From: Ruegeria arenilitoris
GTDB lineage: Bacteria; Pseudomonadota; Alphaproteobacteria; Rhodobacterales; Rhodobacteraceae
Reading direction: 5' to 3'
Length of the DNA stretch: 64,000 bases
NCBI RefSeq assembly: GCF_013032445.1
Contig: NZ_WQCA01000015.1
Coordinates: 1-64,000, forward strand
In this document: positions 1 through 8,193 of the stretch, in pieces
How the letters are laid out: every line of letters starts with the position of its first letter
Position numbering within the stretch: position 1 is the first letter of the stretch
Notes under the pieces: generated by a model
What the model was told of the DNA's origin: nothing
Seen by the model: the letters and a program-made list of their open reading frames with translations, nothing else
Databases searched by the model: none
Position numbers and translations under genes: made by a program

Positions 1-106
1 CGTCGCGCTGACGGCCCAGCTCGGATGTGATCGAGCCAAACAGCTCAGGATCACGATCGGCAAGGGACTGGGTGAAAAAACCGTCGGTACGGTGCGGGGC
101 ATTCAC
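1..106 (-). CDS. glyA: Serine hydroxymethyltransferase, N-terminal part (runs off left edge)
   Basis: Only about 35 codons are present. They read from a GTG start at 106 and continue off the left edge. The start is chosen because AGGAG lies 9 bases upstream (116-120). The peptide begins MNAPHRTDGFFTQSLADRDP and continues with ELFGSITSELGRQRD, which is the typical opening of bacterial GlyA. GlyA condenses methylene-tetrahydrofolate-derived formaldehyde with glycine to make serine, the entry step of the serine cycle. It lies 80 bases downstream of the hydroxypyruvate reductase gene on the same strand and probably belongs to the same operon. Identification rests on the N-terminus only. Confidence 0.8.
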   Translation of the reverse strand, partial: MNAPHRTDGFFTQSLADRDPELFGSITSELGRQRD

Positions 107-186
107 GGGGCAAATCTCCTGTGGAAGAGGGGCCGATGCCGCCGTTATGGCCGCATCGGTGGTTATTGACTGGCGCTTTCGGGTTT

Positions 187-1158
187 TCAGATCACCCGGT
201 CGCGTGGTTCGAGGCCCTGGAAGAAGTCGCTGAGGTTATCCAGAACGCGGAACCCCATCGCCTCGCGTGCTTCACGCGTCGCACTGCCCAGATGCGGCAG
301 CATCACGAGGTTGTCGCATTGCAACAGGTCCGGGCTGATGCGGGGCTCTCCATCGAACACATCCAGCGCCGCGCCGCCGATCATGTCGAACATCAGCGCC
401 TGAATCAGAGCCCATTCGTCGATCACCTCACCGCGTGCGGTGTTGATCAAGTACGCATCCTGTTTCATCAGGTTCAGCCTGCGCGCATTGATCAGGTGGC
501 GGTTTGCTGTGCCTCCAGGGCAGTGCAGCGAGACGAAATCGCATTGCGGCAACAGCTCATCGACCGTGTCCACCTGCGTCGCGTTGCACTTGGCCAAAAC
601 GTCCGGGGCAATCGGGCTGCGGTTGTAGACAAGGATATCCATACCGAACCCATGATGGGCGCGGCGGGCCATTTCCTGCCCTATACGGCCATAGCCGATG
701 ATACCCAGCGTCTTGCCGCTGACCTTCGTGCCGATCAGATGGGTGGGACGCCAGCCGGTCCAATTGCCAGCGCGCAGTTCACGCTCGCCTTCACCGGCAC
801 GGCGGGCCACCATCAACAGCAGTGTTATGGCGATATCGGCGGTGCATTCGGACAGCACGTCGGGCGTGTTTGTCACGGTCATGCCCAGCCCGCGCGCCGA
901 GGGCTCGCAGATATGGCTGTAGCCGACGCCATAGTTGGCAAGGATCTTTGTCTGCGCGCCGGGTACGTCCAGCGCCTCGGCGCTGAGCGTGTCGGTGACG
1001 GTGGGCAGCACTGCGTCATAGGATTTCAGCGCCTGCCGGATTTCGGCCGGGGACATTGGCTTGTCCCCGGTGTTCAGCACGGTGTTATAGTTCTCGGCCA
1101 GCTGCGCCTCGACGGCGGCAGGCCAACGACGGGTAACAAGAACCGAGGGTTTGACCAT
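187..1158 (-). CDS. hprA: D-2-hydroxyacid dehydrogenase, probable hydroxypyruvate reductase
   Basis: About 323 residues, the usual size for NAD(P)H-dependent D-2-hydroxyacid dehydrogenases. A Rossmann nucleotide-binding motif LGIIGYGRIGQEMARR sits in the middle, and the family signatures INTARGEVIDE and LPHLGSATREARE follow in the C-terminal half, giving the catalytic Arg/Glu/His set. In the serine cycle this enzyme reduces hydroxypyruvate to D-glycerate; glyoxylate reductase is the other reading, and the family does not separate them by sequence alone. Placement directly after malate thiokinase and before glyA favours the serine-cycle role. The stop of mtkB overlaps the start in a GTGATG junction, so the start is GTG at 1161 or ATG at 1158; ATG is preferred. 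Confidence 0.85.
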   Translation of the reverse strand: MVKPSVLVTRRWPAAVEAQLAENYNTVLNTGDKPMSPAEIRQALKSYDAVLPTVTDTLSAEALDVPGAQTKILANYGVGYSHICEPSARGLGMTVTNTPDVLSECTADIAITLLLMVARRAGEGERELRAGNWTGWRPTHLIGTKVSGKTLGIIGYGRIGQEMARRAHHGFGMDILVYNRSPIAPDVLAKCNATQVDTVDELLPQCDFVSLHCPGGTANRHLINARRLNLMKQDAYLINTARGEVIDEWALIQALMFDMIGGAALDVFDGEPRISPDLLQCDNLVMLPHLGSATREAREAMGFRVLDNLSDFFQGLEPRDRVI

Positions 1159-2045
1159 CACGCGGCCTCCATCACACGGGCAATCGTTTCACCGATCACG
1201 GCTGGGTTCTCCGCAACGGTCACACCGGCTGCGGACAGAATCTCGACCTTTTCGCTGGCACTTTCACCGAAGGCCGAGATGATGGCACCCGCGTGGCCCA
1301 TTGTACGACCTTTGGGGGCGGTAAGACCCGCGACATATGCCACCACCGGCTTGCTGATGTGATCACGGATGTATTCGGCCGCTTCGGCTTCCTGCGGGCC
1401 GCCGATTTCACCGATCATGGCGATGATATGGGTGTCTTCGTCCTCTTCGAACCGCTGCAGGATGTCCTTGAAGGACGAACCGTTGATCGGGTCGCCCCCG
1501 ATGCCGACGCTGGTCGAGACACCGATCCCGCGCCCTTTAAGCTGCGCCGCAGCTTCATATCCCAACGTGCCCGAGCGACCGATGATGCCTACATTGCCCG
1601 GTAGGTAGATGTGCCCCGGCATGATCCCCAACAGGGCTTTGCCGGGCGAGATAGTGCCCGCGCAGTTCGGCCCGGTCAGAACCATGCGTTTCTCTTTGGG
1701 GTAGCGGTACATGTACCGTTTCACCCGGATCATGTCCTGTGCCGGAATACCATCGGTGATGCAGACGCAATAGCGGATACCGGCATCTGCGGCCTCCATA
1801 ATCGAGTCGGCGGCAAATGGCGGTGGCACGAAGACAAGGCTGGCATCGGCGCCGGTTGCCTCGACTGCCTGTTTGACGGTGTCGAATACCGGAACGCCTT
1901 CGACAGTTTCTCCGCCCTTACCCGGGACGACACCGCCCACGACATTGGTGCCGTAGTTCAGCATGTCCTTGGTATGGAACCGCGCCATACGGCCGGTGAT
2001 GCCCTGTACGATGACACGCGAGTCACGATCGAGAAGAATGCTCAT
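1158..2045 (-). CDS. mtkB: Malate thiokinase (malate-CoA ligase) small/alpha subunit
   Basis: 295 residues from the ATG at 2045, which overlaps the last base of the mtkA stop codon (TAATG). The protein has the CoA-binding Rossmann domain of succinyl-CoA synthetase alpha subunits (VIVQGITGRMARFHTKDML near the N-terminus). It also has the ligase motif GRSGTLGYEAA, and GHAGAI, which carries the phosphohistidine. Together with MtkA it activates malate to malyl-CoA with ATP, the step before cleavage to glyoxylate and acetyl-CoA in the serine cycle. SucD is the close alternative, but the gene sits between mtkA and hprA in a serine-cycle operon rather than beside 2-oxoglutarate dehydrogenase genes, so malate is the likely substrate. 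Confidence 0.9.
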   Translation of the reverse strand: MSILLDRDSRVIVQGITGRMARFHTKDMLNYGTNVVGGVVPGKGGETVEGVPVFDTVKQAVEATGADASLVFVPPPFAADSIMEAADAGIRYCVCITDGIPAQDMIRVKRYMYRYPKEKRMVLTGPNCAGTISPGKALLGIMPGHIYLPGNVGIIGRSGTLGYEAAAQLKGRGIGVSTSVGIGGDPINGSSFKDILQRFEEDEDTHIIAMIGEIGGPQEAEAAEYIRDHISKPVVAYVAGLTAPKGRTMGHAGAIISAFGESASEKVEILSAAGVTVAENPAVIGETIARVMEAA

Positions 2046-3241
2046 TACACAGCCCTCATCTTGGTGCCTTGAGTAAGGTCGTTTTTCCATGCGCCCACGG
2101 CGCGTTCTGCGGCTTCCATCAGTGTTGTGGCGCGAATGATCGGCAGGCCCGATTTCGCAAGGATTTTCTGGCCTTCCTCCACATTGGTTCCGGCCAGGCG
2201 CACGACCACAGGGATATCGAGGTCCAATTCCTTCAGCGCCTGCACGACCCCTTCGGCCACCCAGTCACAGCGGTTGATACCGGCGAAGATGTTGACGAGG
2301 ATTGCTTGAACATTGTCGTCCGACAGAACCAGACGGAAGGCCTTGGCCACACGCTCGGGCGACGCTCCGCCGCCGATGTCGAGGAAATTGGCAGGCTCAC
2401 CTCCTGCCAGCTTGATCGTGTCCATCGTCGCCATCGCCAGACCGGCGCCGTTGACGATGCAGCCGATATTGCCGTCCAGACCCACATAAGACAGGCCACG
2501 ATCCGCCGCACGGCTTTCGCGCGGGTCTTCCTGGCTTTTGTCGCGCAGCTCGGCGATCTGCGGATGACGGAACAGAGCGTTGTCGTCAAAGCTCATTTTT
2601 GCGTCCAGCGCCAGCACGCGGTCGTCACCGGTGATGACCAGCGGGTTGATCTCGACCATGGTGGCGTCCAGATCGCTGAAGGCGGCGTAGCAGCCCTGCA
2701 GCGTGCGCACCATGTGCTGCACCAACTTCGGCTCCAGCCCCAGTTTGAACGCGATCTCGCGCGCCTGGAATTCCTGCAAGCCAACCGCCGGTTCCACGAT
2801 CGAGCGGACGATGCTGTCGGGGCGGTCGGCCGAGATATCCTCGATCTCCATCCCGCCCTCGGACGAAGCCACGATCATCACCCGCTGGCTGGACCGGTCG
2901 AGCACGAAACCCAGATAGATCTCGCGATCAATCGGCACCGCGGATTCGACATAGACGCGGTAGATGCCCTTGCCCTCGGGGCCGGTCTGATGGGTGACCA
3001 GCTTGCGGCCGAACAGGTCATCACAGGCCTGATGGATTTCGTTTTCGGTGTTGCACAGCTTGACCCCTCCGGCCTTGCCACGCCCGCCCGCGTGGACCTG
3101 TGCCTTGACGATCCACTTGTCACCGCCCAGCTCGCGCGCCCGATAGGCCGCTTGTTCCGGGCTGTAGGCCAACGCGCCCGAGGGCACGTCGACACCGAAC
3201 TTCGAAAGAAGTTCTTTCGCTTGGTATTCATGGATATCCAT
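2045..3241 (-). CDS. mtkA: Malate thiokinase (malate-CoA ligase) large/beta subunit
   Basis: 398 residues from the ATG at 3241, preceded by a GGGAGG ribosome site; a TTG two codons upstream is less likely. The opening [17 protein letters not shown] and the [18 protein letters not shown] segment are the ATP-grasp signature of SucC-type synthetases. [15 protein letters not shown] is the conserved C-terminal domain motif near the subunit interface. It forms the ATP-binding half of malyl-CoA synthetase with MtkB. The gene follows sga by about 29 bases and overlaps mtkB by one base, so the pair is translationally coupled. A TCA-cycle SucC function is possible in principle, but the neighbourhood is serine cycle. 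Confidence 0.9.
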   Translation of the reverse strand: MDIHEYQAKELLSKFGVDVPSGALAYSPEQAAYRARELGGDKWIVKAQVHAGGRGKAGGVKLCNTENEIHQACDDLFGRKLVTHQTGPEGKGIYRVYVESAVPIDREIYLGFVLDRSSQRVMIVASSEGGMEIEDISADRPDSIVRSIVEPAVGLQEFQAREIAFKLGLEPKLVQHMVRTLQGCYAAFSDLDATMVEINPLVITGDDRVLALDAKMSFDDNALFRHPQIAELRDKSQEDPRESRAADRGLSYVGLDGNIGCIVNGAGLAMATMDTIKLAGGEPANFLDIGGGASPERVAKAFRLVLSDDNVQAILVNIFAGINRCDWVAEGVVQALKELDLDIPVVVRLAGTNVEEGQKILAKSGLPIIRATTLMEAAERAVGAWKNDLTQGTKMRAV

Positions 3242-3269
3242 CTGCAATCCTCCCGTTCATGCAGTGTGA

Positions 3270-4511
3270 TTAAGCGGCGATCGATGTGCCGTAGCGGCTT
3301 TCCAGCAGGGCCTCGATTGCGTCCTGGTCAACCTCTCCGCCCAGCTCTCGCAGAGCTTCGGCGAACAGGCGTACGATCCGGCTGACAGAGTCCCGGTTCA
3401 ACTGGTTGAGAATCCCGATGCGGACCTGCACCGGTGCGCTGAGCGTCGGCCAGATGCCAAACCCGCGGGCGCGGCAGTTCTGCACCAGCTCCATTTCACG
3501 GCCCGCCAATTCCGGCGGCAGGTTCAGCACGACGAGGCTGGGCATGTCCGAGGTCACCTCGCATCCCATCTCGATCACGGCGTCGCGCAGAACCTTTTCG
3601 TGGGTTCGGTAGGACAGCGAGCGCTTGGCCAGACCCTCTTGCAAGGTCAGACGCAGGGATTCGTGGAAGGCTGCGACCGCGTATCCTGAATGGGTGCGGT
3701 GATAGGTGCCTTTTTCCACGTCCTGACCGTCAACGATACCCCAATGGCGCGCCTCGAAAATCGGGTTGTGCACGTAAGTATAAGCCCCGGTCGTCTTCAG
3801 CGATTCGATATAGGCATCGGTAAAGCTGACGGGCGCATAGGTCAGCGGCAGGCAGCACAGGCCTTTCTGCGGGCACGAGGCCCAACCGGCGATACCCGGG
3901 AAGTCATCAATCGAAAAGTCATCGACACCCAGCGATGAGACCGCATCAATCAGACCCATTGCGCCGTGACGCTCGCAGGCGTCCGAGAATCCGCGCAGAT
4001 CGTTGATAAGGCCCGAACCGGTCTCCCAATGTGCCATGAAGGCCCATTTCGGCTGATGCTCGGCCAGAGCGGCTTCAACCAGCTCACCTGTCACCGGCTG
4101 GCCATGCGGAACCTCGATCACGGTGACGCTGGCGGCTTGCGGATCCAGCGGTTTTGCGGCGTGTTCTTCAGGCGTCGCGGCCTTGATCCGCAGGGTCAGC
4201 GCATCAATGCCCGAGAAGGTGCCGTTGGTGAAGGCAACCACCTTGTCACCGGGCATCACGGCCGAGAACATGGTGTCCAGTGCGCTCCAACCAGTGCCGG
4301 CCACGGCGAAGGTATAGGTGTTTTTGGTGCCCCAGATCTTGCGCAGCATATGTTTGCATTCGATCATGCCCCGCAGGACATCGCCCTGCATGTGATCGGC
4401 AACGCCTGCCTTGGCAAATGCGTTCAACACGCGGGCATCGGTATTGCCCGGCCCCGGGCCCGCAGCAAGCGTTTCGGGAATTTCGAGCGGTGGGAAAATC
4501 TCAAAGGTCAT
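3270..4511 (-). CDS. sga: Serine-glyoxylate aminotransferase
   Basis: 413 residues, a class-V (fold type I) PLP aminotransferase. The N-terminal AAGPGPGNTDARVLNAF and the central LIDAVSSLGVDDF (PLP-binding Asp) match alanine/serine-glyoxylate aminotransferases. So does ASCPQKGLCCLP, with the Schiff-base lysine. In the serine cycle it transfers the amino group of serine to glyoxylate, giving hydroxypyruvate and glycine. It is the first gene of the minus-strand operon sga-mtkA-mtkB-hprA-glyA. The upstream region 4512-4729 carries several inverted repeats and separates it from a divergent LuxR-type regulator, which is the obvious candidate controller. Confidence 0.88.
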   Translation of the reverse strand: MTFEIFPPLEIPETLAAGPGPGNTDARVLNAFAKAGVADHMQGDVLRGMIECKHMLRKIWGTKNTYTFAVAGTGWSALDTMFSAVMPGDKVVAFTNGTFSGIDALTLRIKAATPEEHAAKPLDPQAASVTVIEVPHGQPVTGELVEAALAEHQPKWAFMAHWETGSGLINDLRGFSDACERHGAMGLIDAVSSLGVDDFSIDDFPGIAGWASCPQKGLCCLPLTYAPVSFTDAYIESLKTTGAYTYVHNPIFEARHWGIVDGQDVEKGTYHRTHSGYAVAAFHESLRLTLQEGLAKRSLSYRTHEKVLRDAVIEMGCEVTSDMPSLVVLNLPPELAGREMELVQNCRARGFGIWPTLSAPVQVRIGILNQLNRDSVSRIVRLFAEALRELGGEVDQDAIEALLESRYGTSIAA

Positions 4512-4632
4512 TTTCAGACATCCTCAGCAGTTGGTCGGCATTGCGGCCTGTTGTGTTACGTTGCCGAATAGAAAACGCGGACTTGCCCTGTAACGCAACG
4601 TAACTTACTACTGCTTTAGGATGGCCAAATGG

Positions 4633-4701
4633 ATGGGTTATTTCCTACCCATTTTGGTAAAAACACCAAAGTATACCGATTTCGTACCTACCCAAATGGG
4701 T
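4633..4701. promoter_or_regulatory. Cluster of inverted repeats between sga and the divergent regulator
   Basis: Three dyads are visible. ATGGGT-N8-ACCCAT lies at 4633-4652, TTTGGT-N6-ACCAAA at 4653-4670, and ACCCA-AA-TGGGT at 4690-4701, 28 bases before the regulator's ATG. CCAAATGG also occurs near 4625. The related arms in a divergent promoter region suggest multiple operator half-sites, most simply for the LuxR-type regulator next door. That link is inference. Confidence 0.55.
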
Positions 4702-4729
4702 GGTTTTAGGCAAAAGCAGGGTGAATTAG

Positions 4730-5359
4730 ATGGCTGCTAACGCTAACGCTCCAATCGATGTCATGCTTGCGGACAGCAATCCGCTGGTCCTGTCCGCCAT
4801 GTCCGAAATCTTTGAACGCGACCCGCGATTCTCTCTGGTGGCGACCTCCGCCACGGCCGAAGGGTTTCTGGGAACCGTGATGCGGATACCTGTTCAGGTC
4901 GGTGTGGTGGACTGGAACCTTCCGGTTTTGGGGGCGGCAAAACTGATCGAAGTGTTGCGCGAACAAGCCAACGCCCCGCGCTTTGTTGTCTATGGCGAAA
5001 CGACCGGTGAAATCCCGCGCTTGGCGATGCAGGCCGGAGCTGCGGGCTTTGCTTCCCGGTCTGGCGAGGTAGAGGGCCTGTTGGAAACTTGCTCCGACGT
5101 CGCGGCTGGGAAAATGGTGTTCCCGTTCATCGACGTCCGTAAAATGCAGCAGGACCCGATCCAAAGCTTGTCCCGCAAAGAACGCGCCATTCTCGAAGCG
5201 CTGGCTCAGGGCATGTCGAACCGGGATTTGTCGAAAGAACTCCAGATTTCGACCAACACGGTCAAATTCCACCTGTCAAACATCTATGAGAAACTGGCGG
5301 TCAAAAACAGAGCGCAGGCGATTGCGTATTATTATTCGTCTCAGTTGTCCGGAGGCTAG
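4730..5359 (+). CDS. LuxR/NarL-family regulator with degenerate receiver domain
   Basis: 209 residues. The N-terminal 120 residues resemble a response-regulator receiver (VMLADSNPLVLSAMSEIF) with Asp61 in VVDWNLP. The acidic pair is reduced to one Asp, and the usual beta-5 lysine region reads GFASRSG, so the phosphorylation site is incomplete. The C-terminal LuxR HTH is intact: LSRKERAILEALAQGMSNRDL, then STNTVKFHLSNIYEKLAVKNRAQAI. It is divergent from the serine-cycle operon across an operator-rich gap, which suggests it controls that operon, possibly by ligand or constitutively rather than by a kinase. No histidine kinase is adjacent. Better-known serine-cycle regulators (QscR) are LysR-type, so this would be a different solution. 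Confidence 0.8.
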   Translation: MAANANAPIDVMLADSNPLVLSAMSEIFERDPRFSLVATSATAEGFLGTVMRIPVQVGVVDWNLPVLGAAKLIEVLREQANAPRFVVYGETTGEIPRLAMQAGAAGFASRSGEVEGLLETCSDVAAGKMVFPFIDVRKMQQDPIQSLSRKERAILEALAQGMSNRDLSKELQISTNTVKFHLSNIYEKLAVKNRAQAIAYYYSSQLSGG

Positions 5360-5528
5360 CGCGGCGCGCTTTGATCTGTGCCGACTTAACCGCGCCCGAC
5401 CCGTACCTCGCGATGACGGTGGCAGACCTCCTGATGTCGGCAATGCGAAAGATTGCATCCCGTCAGCCCGTGACGATGAATGCGAAAGGCTCCGCGCCAC
5501 GTACCATGTAAACCAACAGGACCGAACC

Positions 5529-6788
5529 ATGATCCAGAACAATCCCGCCCTGATCGCCGCCATTCGCGACCGGTTCGCTCATGTCGATAGCTGTCCGTTT
5601 CAGGGCGAGCGTATCTTCTTTGAGAACGCCGGTGGGGCGTTGACGCTGAAATCGGTGGTCGAAACGTCGGCGTTCTACGCCGCGATCCCCGACAACCCGG
5701 GCCGCATCAACCCGGCGGGGCAGGGCACCCAGAATGTGATAAACAAAGCCAAGGATGATCTGGCAGTGTTCATGAATGCCTCGACCGGCCAGTTCTTTGC
5801 CGGTGAGAGCGGCACCGAATTGTTGTTCCGCCTGATCCGCACTGCCTGTTTGGCCGCTCCTAAGGGTGCAAAAGTGATCGGATCGTCGATCGAACACCCC
5901 GCCACTCGTAGTGCCGCGCGACGTTGGGCCGAGATTGCGGGTCTGGACTATGTGAACGTGCCCCACAACGACGAAACCGGGTTGGTCACGGTCGAGGACT
6001 ATGCCGCTCTGATGACTCCAGATGTGGCGGTGGCAACGATCTTACACGCGTCCCCTGTGACAGGAATGGGTATGGATGTTGCCGCGATTTCGGCGGCAAC
6101 ACGGGCGGTGGCACCGAATTGCATGATCATCGTCGATGGCATCCAGCACGCGGCACACGGGCAAGTGGATTTGGACGCCTATACCGTCGATGGCTACGTG
6201 ATTTCACCCTACAAAGTATTCTCACGCCATGGTTACGGTATTGCTTGGATTTCCGACCGGCTAAGCGTCACGTCGCACGACATGTTGATTGATGCGCCTG
6301 CAACAGGCTGGGAATTCGGCACCCGAGACGCGGGGTCATATGCGACAGTGTCAGACGTGGTGGCCTATTTCGACTGGCTGGGCGGAGAGGTCTCGAATGA
6401 AACAGACCCTCGCAAGCGGATTGAGGCGGCGGGCCGTGCAATCCATGCCTACGAAACCCATCTGACCAACACCGCAATCAACGGCCTTGGAAACCTACCG
6501 GGTTTGCGGGACATGGAACACGTCACCATATTGGCAGGGGCCGACAACCCCGCCCGCGAAGGGCTTGTGTCTGTTGTAGTCAACGGCAAGGCGTCGGAGG
6601 ACGTGGTTGAAACCTTGAACCAGCAAGGAATCCGCACACACACGCGCAAAGCCGACCACTATTCCGGTAACGTGCTGACACCGCTGGGCCTGACGGATTG
6701 TATCCGCATTTCGTTTTGTCATTACAACACCGAACAGGAAATCGCCCGCCTTCTAGCCGCAATAAAGGTTCTCGGCGACGACGGCTGA
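5529..6788 (+). CDS. Class-V aminotransferase / cysteine desulfurase-like PLP enzyme
   Basis: 419 residues from ATG 5529, with a short AGGA upstream; the longer upstream reading has no homology-like content. IFFENAGGALTLKSVV at the N-terminus is the class-V signature. IIVDGIQHAAHGQVDLDAY carries the PLP-interacting Asp and VISPYKVFSRHGYGIAW the Schiff-base lysine. The sequence is closest in style to the SufS-like cysteine desulfurase-like subgroup, but no obvious catalytic cysteine loop can be assigned, so an aminotransferase or lyase is equally possible. It follows the LuxR-type regulator by 169 bases and may be in the same transcription unit. The substrate is unknown; a link to serine, glycine or glyoxylate metabolism is inferred from position. 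Confidence 0.75.
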   Translation: MIQNNPALIAAIRDRFAHVDSCPFQGERIFFENAGGALTLKSVVETSAFYAAIPDNPGRINPAGQGTQNVINKAKDDLAVFMNASTGQFFAGESGTELLFRLIRTACLAAPKGAKVIGSSIEHPATRSAARRWAEIAGLDYVNVPHNDETGLVTVEDYAALMTPDVAVATILHASPVTGMGMDVAAISAATRAVAPNCMIIVDGIQHAAHGQVDLDAYTVDGYVISPYKVFSRHGYGIAWISDRLSVTSHDMLIDAPATGWEFGTRDAGSYATVSDVVAYFDWLGGEVSNETDPRKRIEAAGRAIHAYETHLTNTAINGLGNLPGLRDMEHVTILAGADNPAREGLVSVVVNGKASEDVVETLNQQGIRTHTRKADHYSGNVLTPLGLTDCIRISFCHYNTEQEIARLLAAIKVLGDDG

Positions 6789-7190
6789 TCGGACGCAACA
6801 AGGGTTGCAAAAAACGCCAAGCTGCATGTCATCCAATTTGCTTTGTCACCGCCGGGGCCAGTCAGCAATGACAAAGGTGTACGAACCGTGCTGAGCGCAT
6901 GATGCAAAAGCAAACGATTTAAACCGCGCATATGCAAAACGCTTCGGTTGATAAATCGGCGATCCTGTTCGAGCATTTTTTATTAAGAAAAGCTTGGACC
7001 TGATTACTTTTTTGCTGAGCGCCCAAGGTGCTTCGGAATACACTTCACTTCGCGAACACCTGCCGCGTGATCGTTTCGTCACTCAGACAGCACCAAAACA
7101 TGCCTTTTCGTCAACCGAAGCCTAAAACTTGCGACACAACCCAGCCTACCCGGAGAAGCCTGGCGTCAGTCTTCTAGATTATTACGGTAC
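6789..7190. other. Intergenic region, no supported gene
   Basis: About 400 bases between the aminotransferase and the convergent YbaK gene. Short open frames exist but have no family-like features or ribosome sites. GCAAC-AAGG-GTTGC (6796-6809) is a small hairpin, too weak to call a terminator. An AACTTGCGACAC string near 7128 resembles AGTTTGCGACAC near 14463, beside the pseudogene scar. Confidence 0.4.
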
Positions 7191-7661
7191 CTAGTGCATG
7201 CAGCAGAAAGCACCGTGCGTGACATCCTTCATCAAGGTATCGAAATCTTTGCCGCGCATCTCGACCAGGGTTTTGTGGTCACCTGCTTCGAACCAGATTT
7301 TGTCCAACCCAGTTAAGCTGTTGTCGATAACAGTAGGCAAATCATAGGCTTCACCCACAGGCGGCGCAGCGCCGAGGGCGCAATCATCGAACAAATCATG
7401 CATTTCAGATTCTGGCGCCAAGCCTAGACGCCGGTTCATCATAGATTGAAGAGCGGTGAGGTCTACCTGATGGTTGCTCGGCAGAACTGCAAGCAAAGGC
7501 CCTTCCTCCATGTGAATAAGAACCGATTTGGCGAGGTGATCGCCGGGAACATGTGCCGCTTCGGCACATTCAGCGGCAGTTGCGGCATAAGGATGGGGGA
7601 TTGTGTCAAACGGGAGCCCTTGGGCGTCCAGATGGTGTTTTAAGCGAGTTGCAATTGTCAT
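7191..7661 (-). CDS. YbaK/EbsC-type aminoacyl-tRNA deacylase
   Basis: 156 residues with GGAGG ten bases before the ATG. It is a single YbaK/ProX domain: HPYAATAAECAEAAHVPGDHLAKSVLI contains the conserved Lys of the editing pocket, and LLAVLPSNHQVDLTAL and GAAPPVGEAYDLPTVID (the GxxxPxG-type motif) follow. Such free-standing domains hydrolyse mischarged Cys- or Ala-tRNA in trans. Substrate specificity cannot be read from the sequence. It is a single gene on the minus strand, with no operon partners. Confidence 0.82.
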   Translation of the reverse strand: MTIATRLKHHLDAQGLPFDTIPHPYAATAAECAEAAHVPGDHLAKSVLIHMEEGPLLAVLPSNHQVDLTALQSMMNRRLGLAPESEMHDLFDDCALGAAPPVGEAYDLPTVIDNSLTGLDKIWFEAGDHKTLVEMRGKDFDTLMKDVTHGAFCCMH

Positions 7662-8193
7662 GGTGCCCTCCGTATCACCGAAGGCGTCCCGGTCGCGAAA
7701 CGTGTCACGATGCGCAACTAGGGCGCAATTGTATGTGGAATTTTATTTTGCGCCCAATGAGCCCGGCGGGCAAGGGGGTTGGGATCCTGGTCGACTGGAA
7801 AAGACCGGAACGGACCAGAGATTTGCGTTAGAAAGTAGTAACCGGTGGTGTTTTTTCAGAAAACGATCTGAAGTAACGTTTTTTGGGCCTATCCGCGTCC
7901 CGCATGTAGAAGCCGGTTGGCCCTCGCGGATCAAGTGGGTGATTTGAATCCCATTTAAAGCTGCCAAAGCTGACCCGAAAGATCTGTACCCGCACACACG
8001 CCGATTCCGACAGCAAAAAGAGCCGTTCTGTGGCGGGCGTGGAAGGGTTCATTCAGTGAAAATTTCAACAAATCGGGGAGCGGGAAACAAATTGTGATTA
8101 GAAATTAAACAATTACGGGCCAGTTTTGTGGTAGACTAGGGTGAACTTAGCGCGCTGGGACGAAGGAGTACGAAACCGAGAGGAATTTTTGAG
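7662..8193. other. Upstream region of the prkA operon, no supported gene
   Basis: About 530 bases between divergent ybaK-like and prkA genes. No convincing coding frame, tRNA or attachment site is seen. The last 110 bases before prkA are AT-rich (8086-8140) and are the likely promoter region. AGAGGA at about 8178 is the prkA ribosome site. Confidence 0.4.

Noticed and set aside
121..1362. 413-codon plus-strand open frame opposite hprA/mtkB
   Set aside because: Antisense shadow of GC-rich coding sequence; no family motifs, while the opposite strand has clear dehydrogenase and ligase signatures.
1158..3241. Annotation as succinyl-CoA synthetase sucCD
   Set aside because: Same superfamily, but the sga-mtkA-mtkB-hprA-glyA context indicates malate thiokinase.
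2069..3385. 438-codon plus-strand open frame opposite mtkA
   Set aside because: Antisense shadow with His/Arg/Gln-rich composition; mtkA on the other strand is unambiguous.
6796..6814. Possible rho-independent terminator after the class-V aminotransferase
   Set aside because: The stem is only five pairs and is followed by A rather than T residues on the coding strand.
6846..7082. 78-codon minus-strand frame in the gap before ybaK
   Set aside because: No ribosome site, no motif, odd composition; not supported as a gene.
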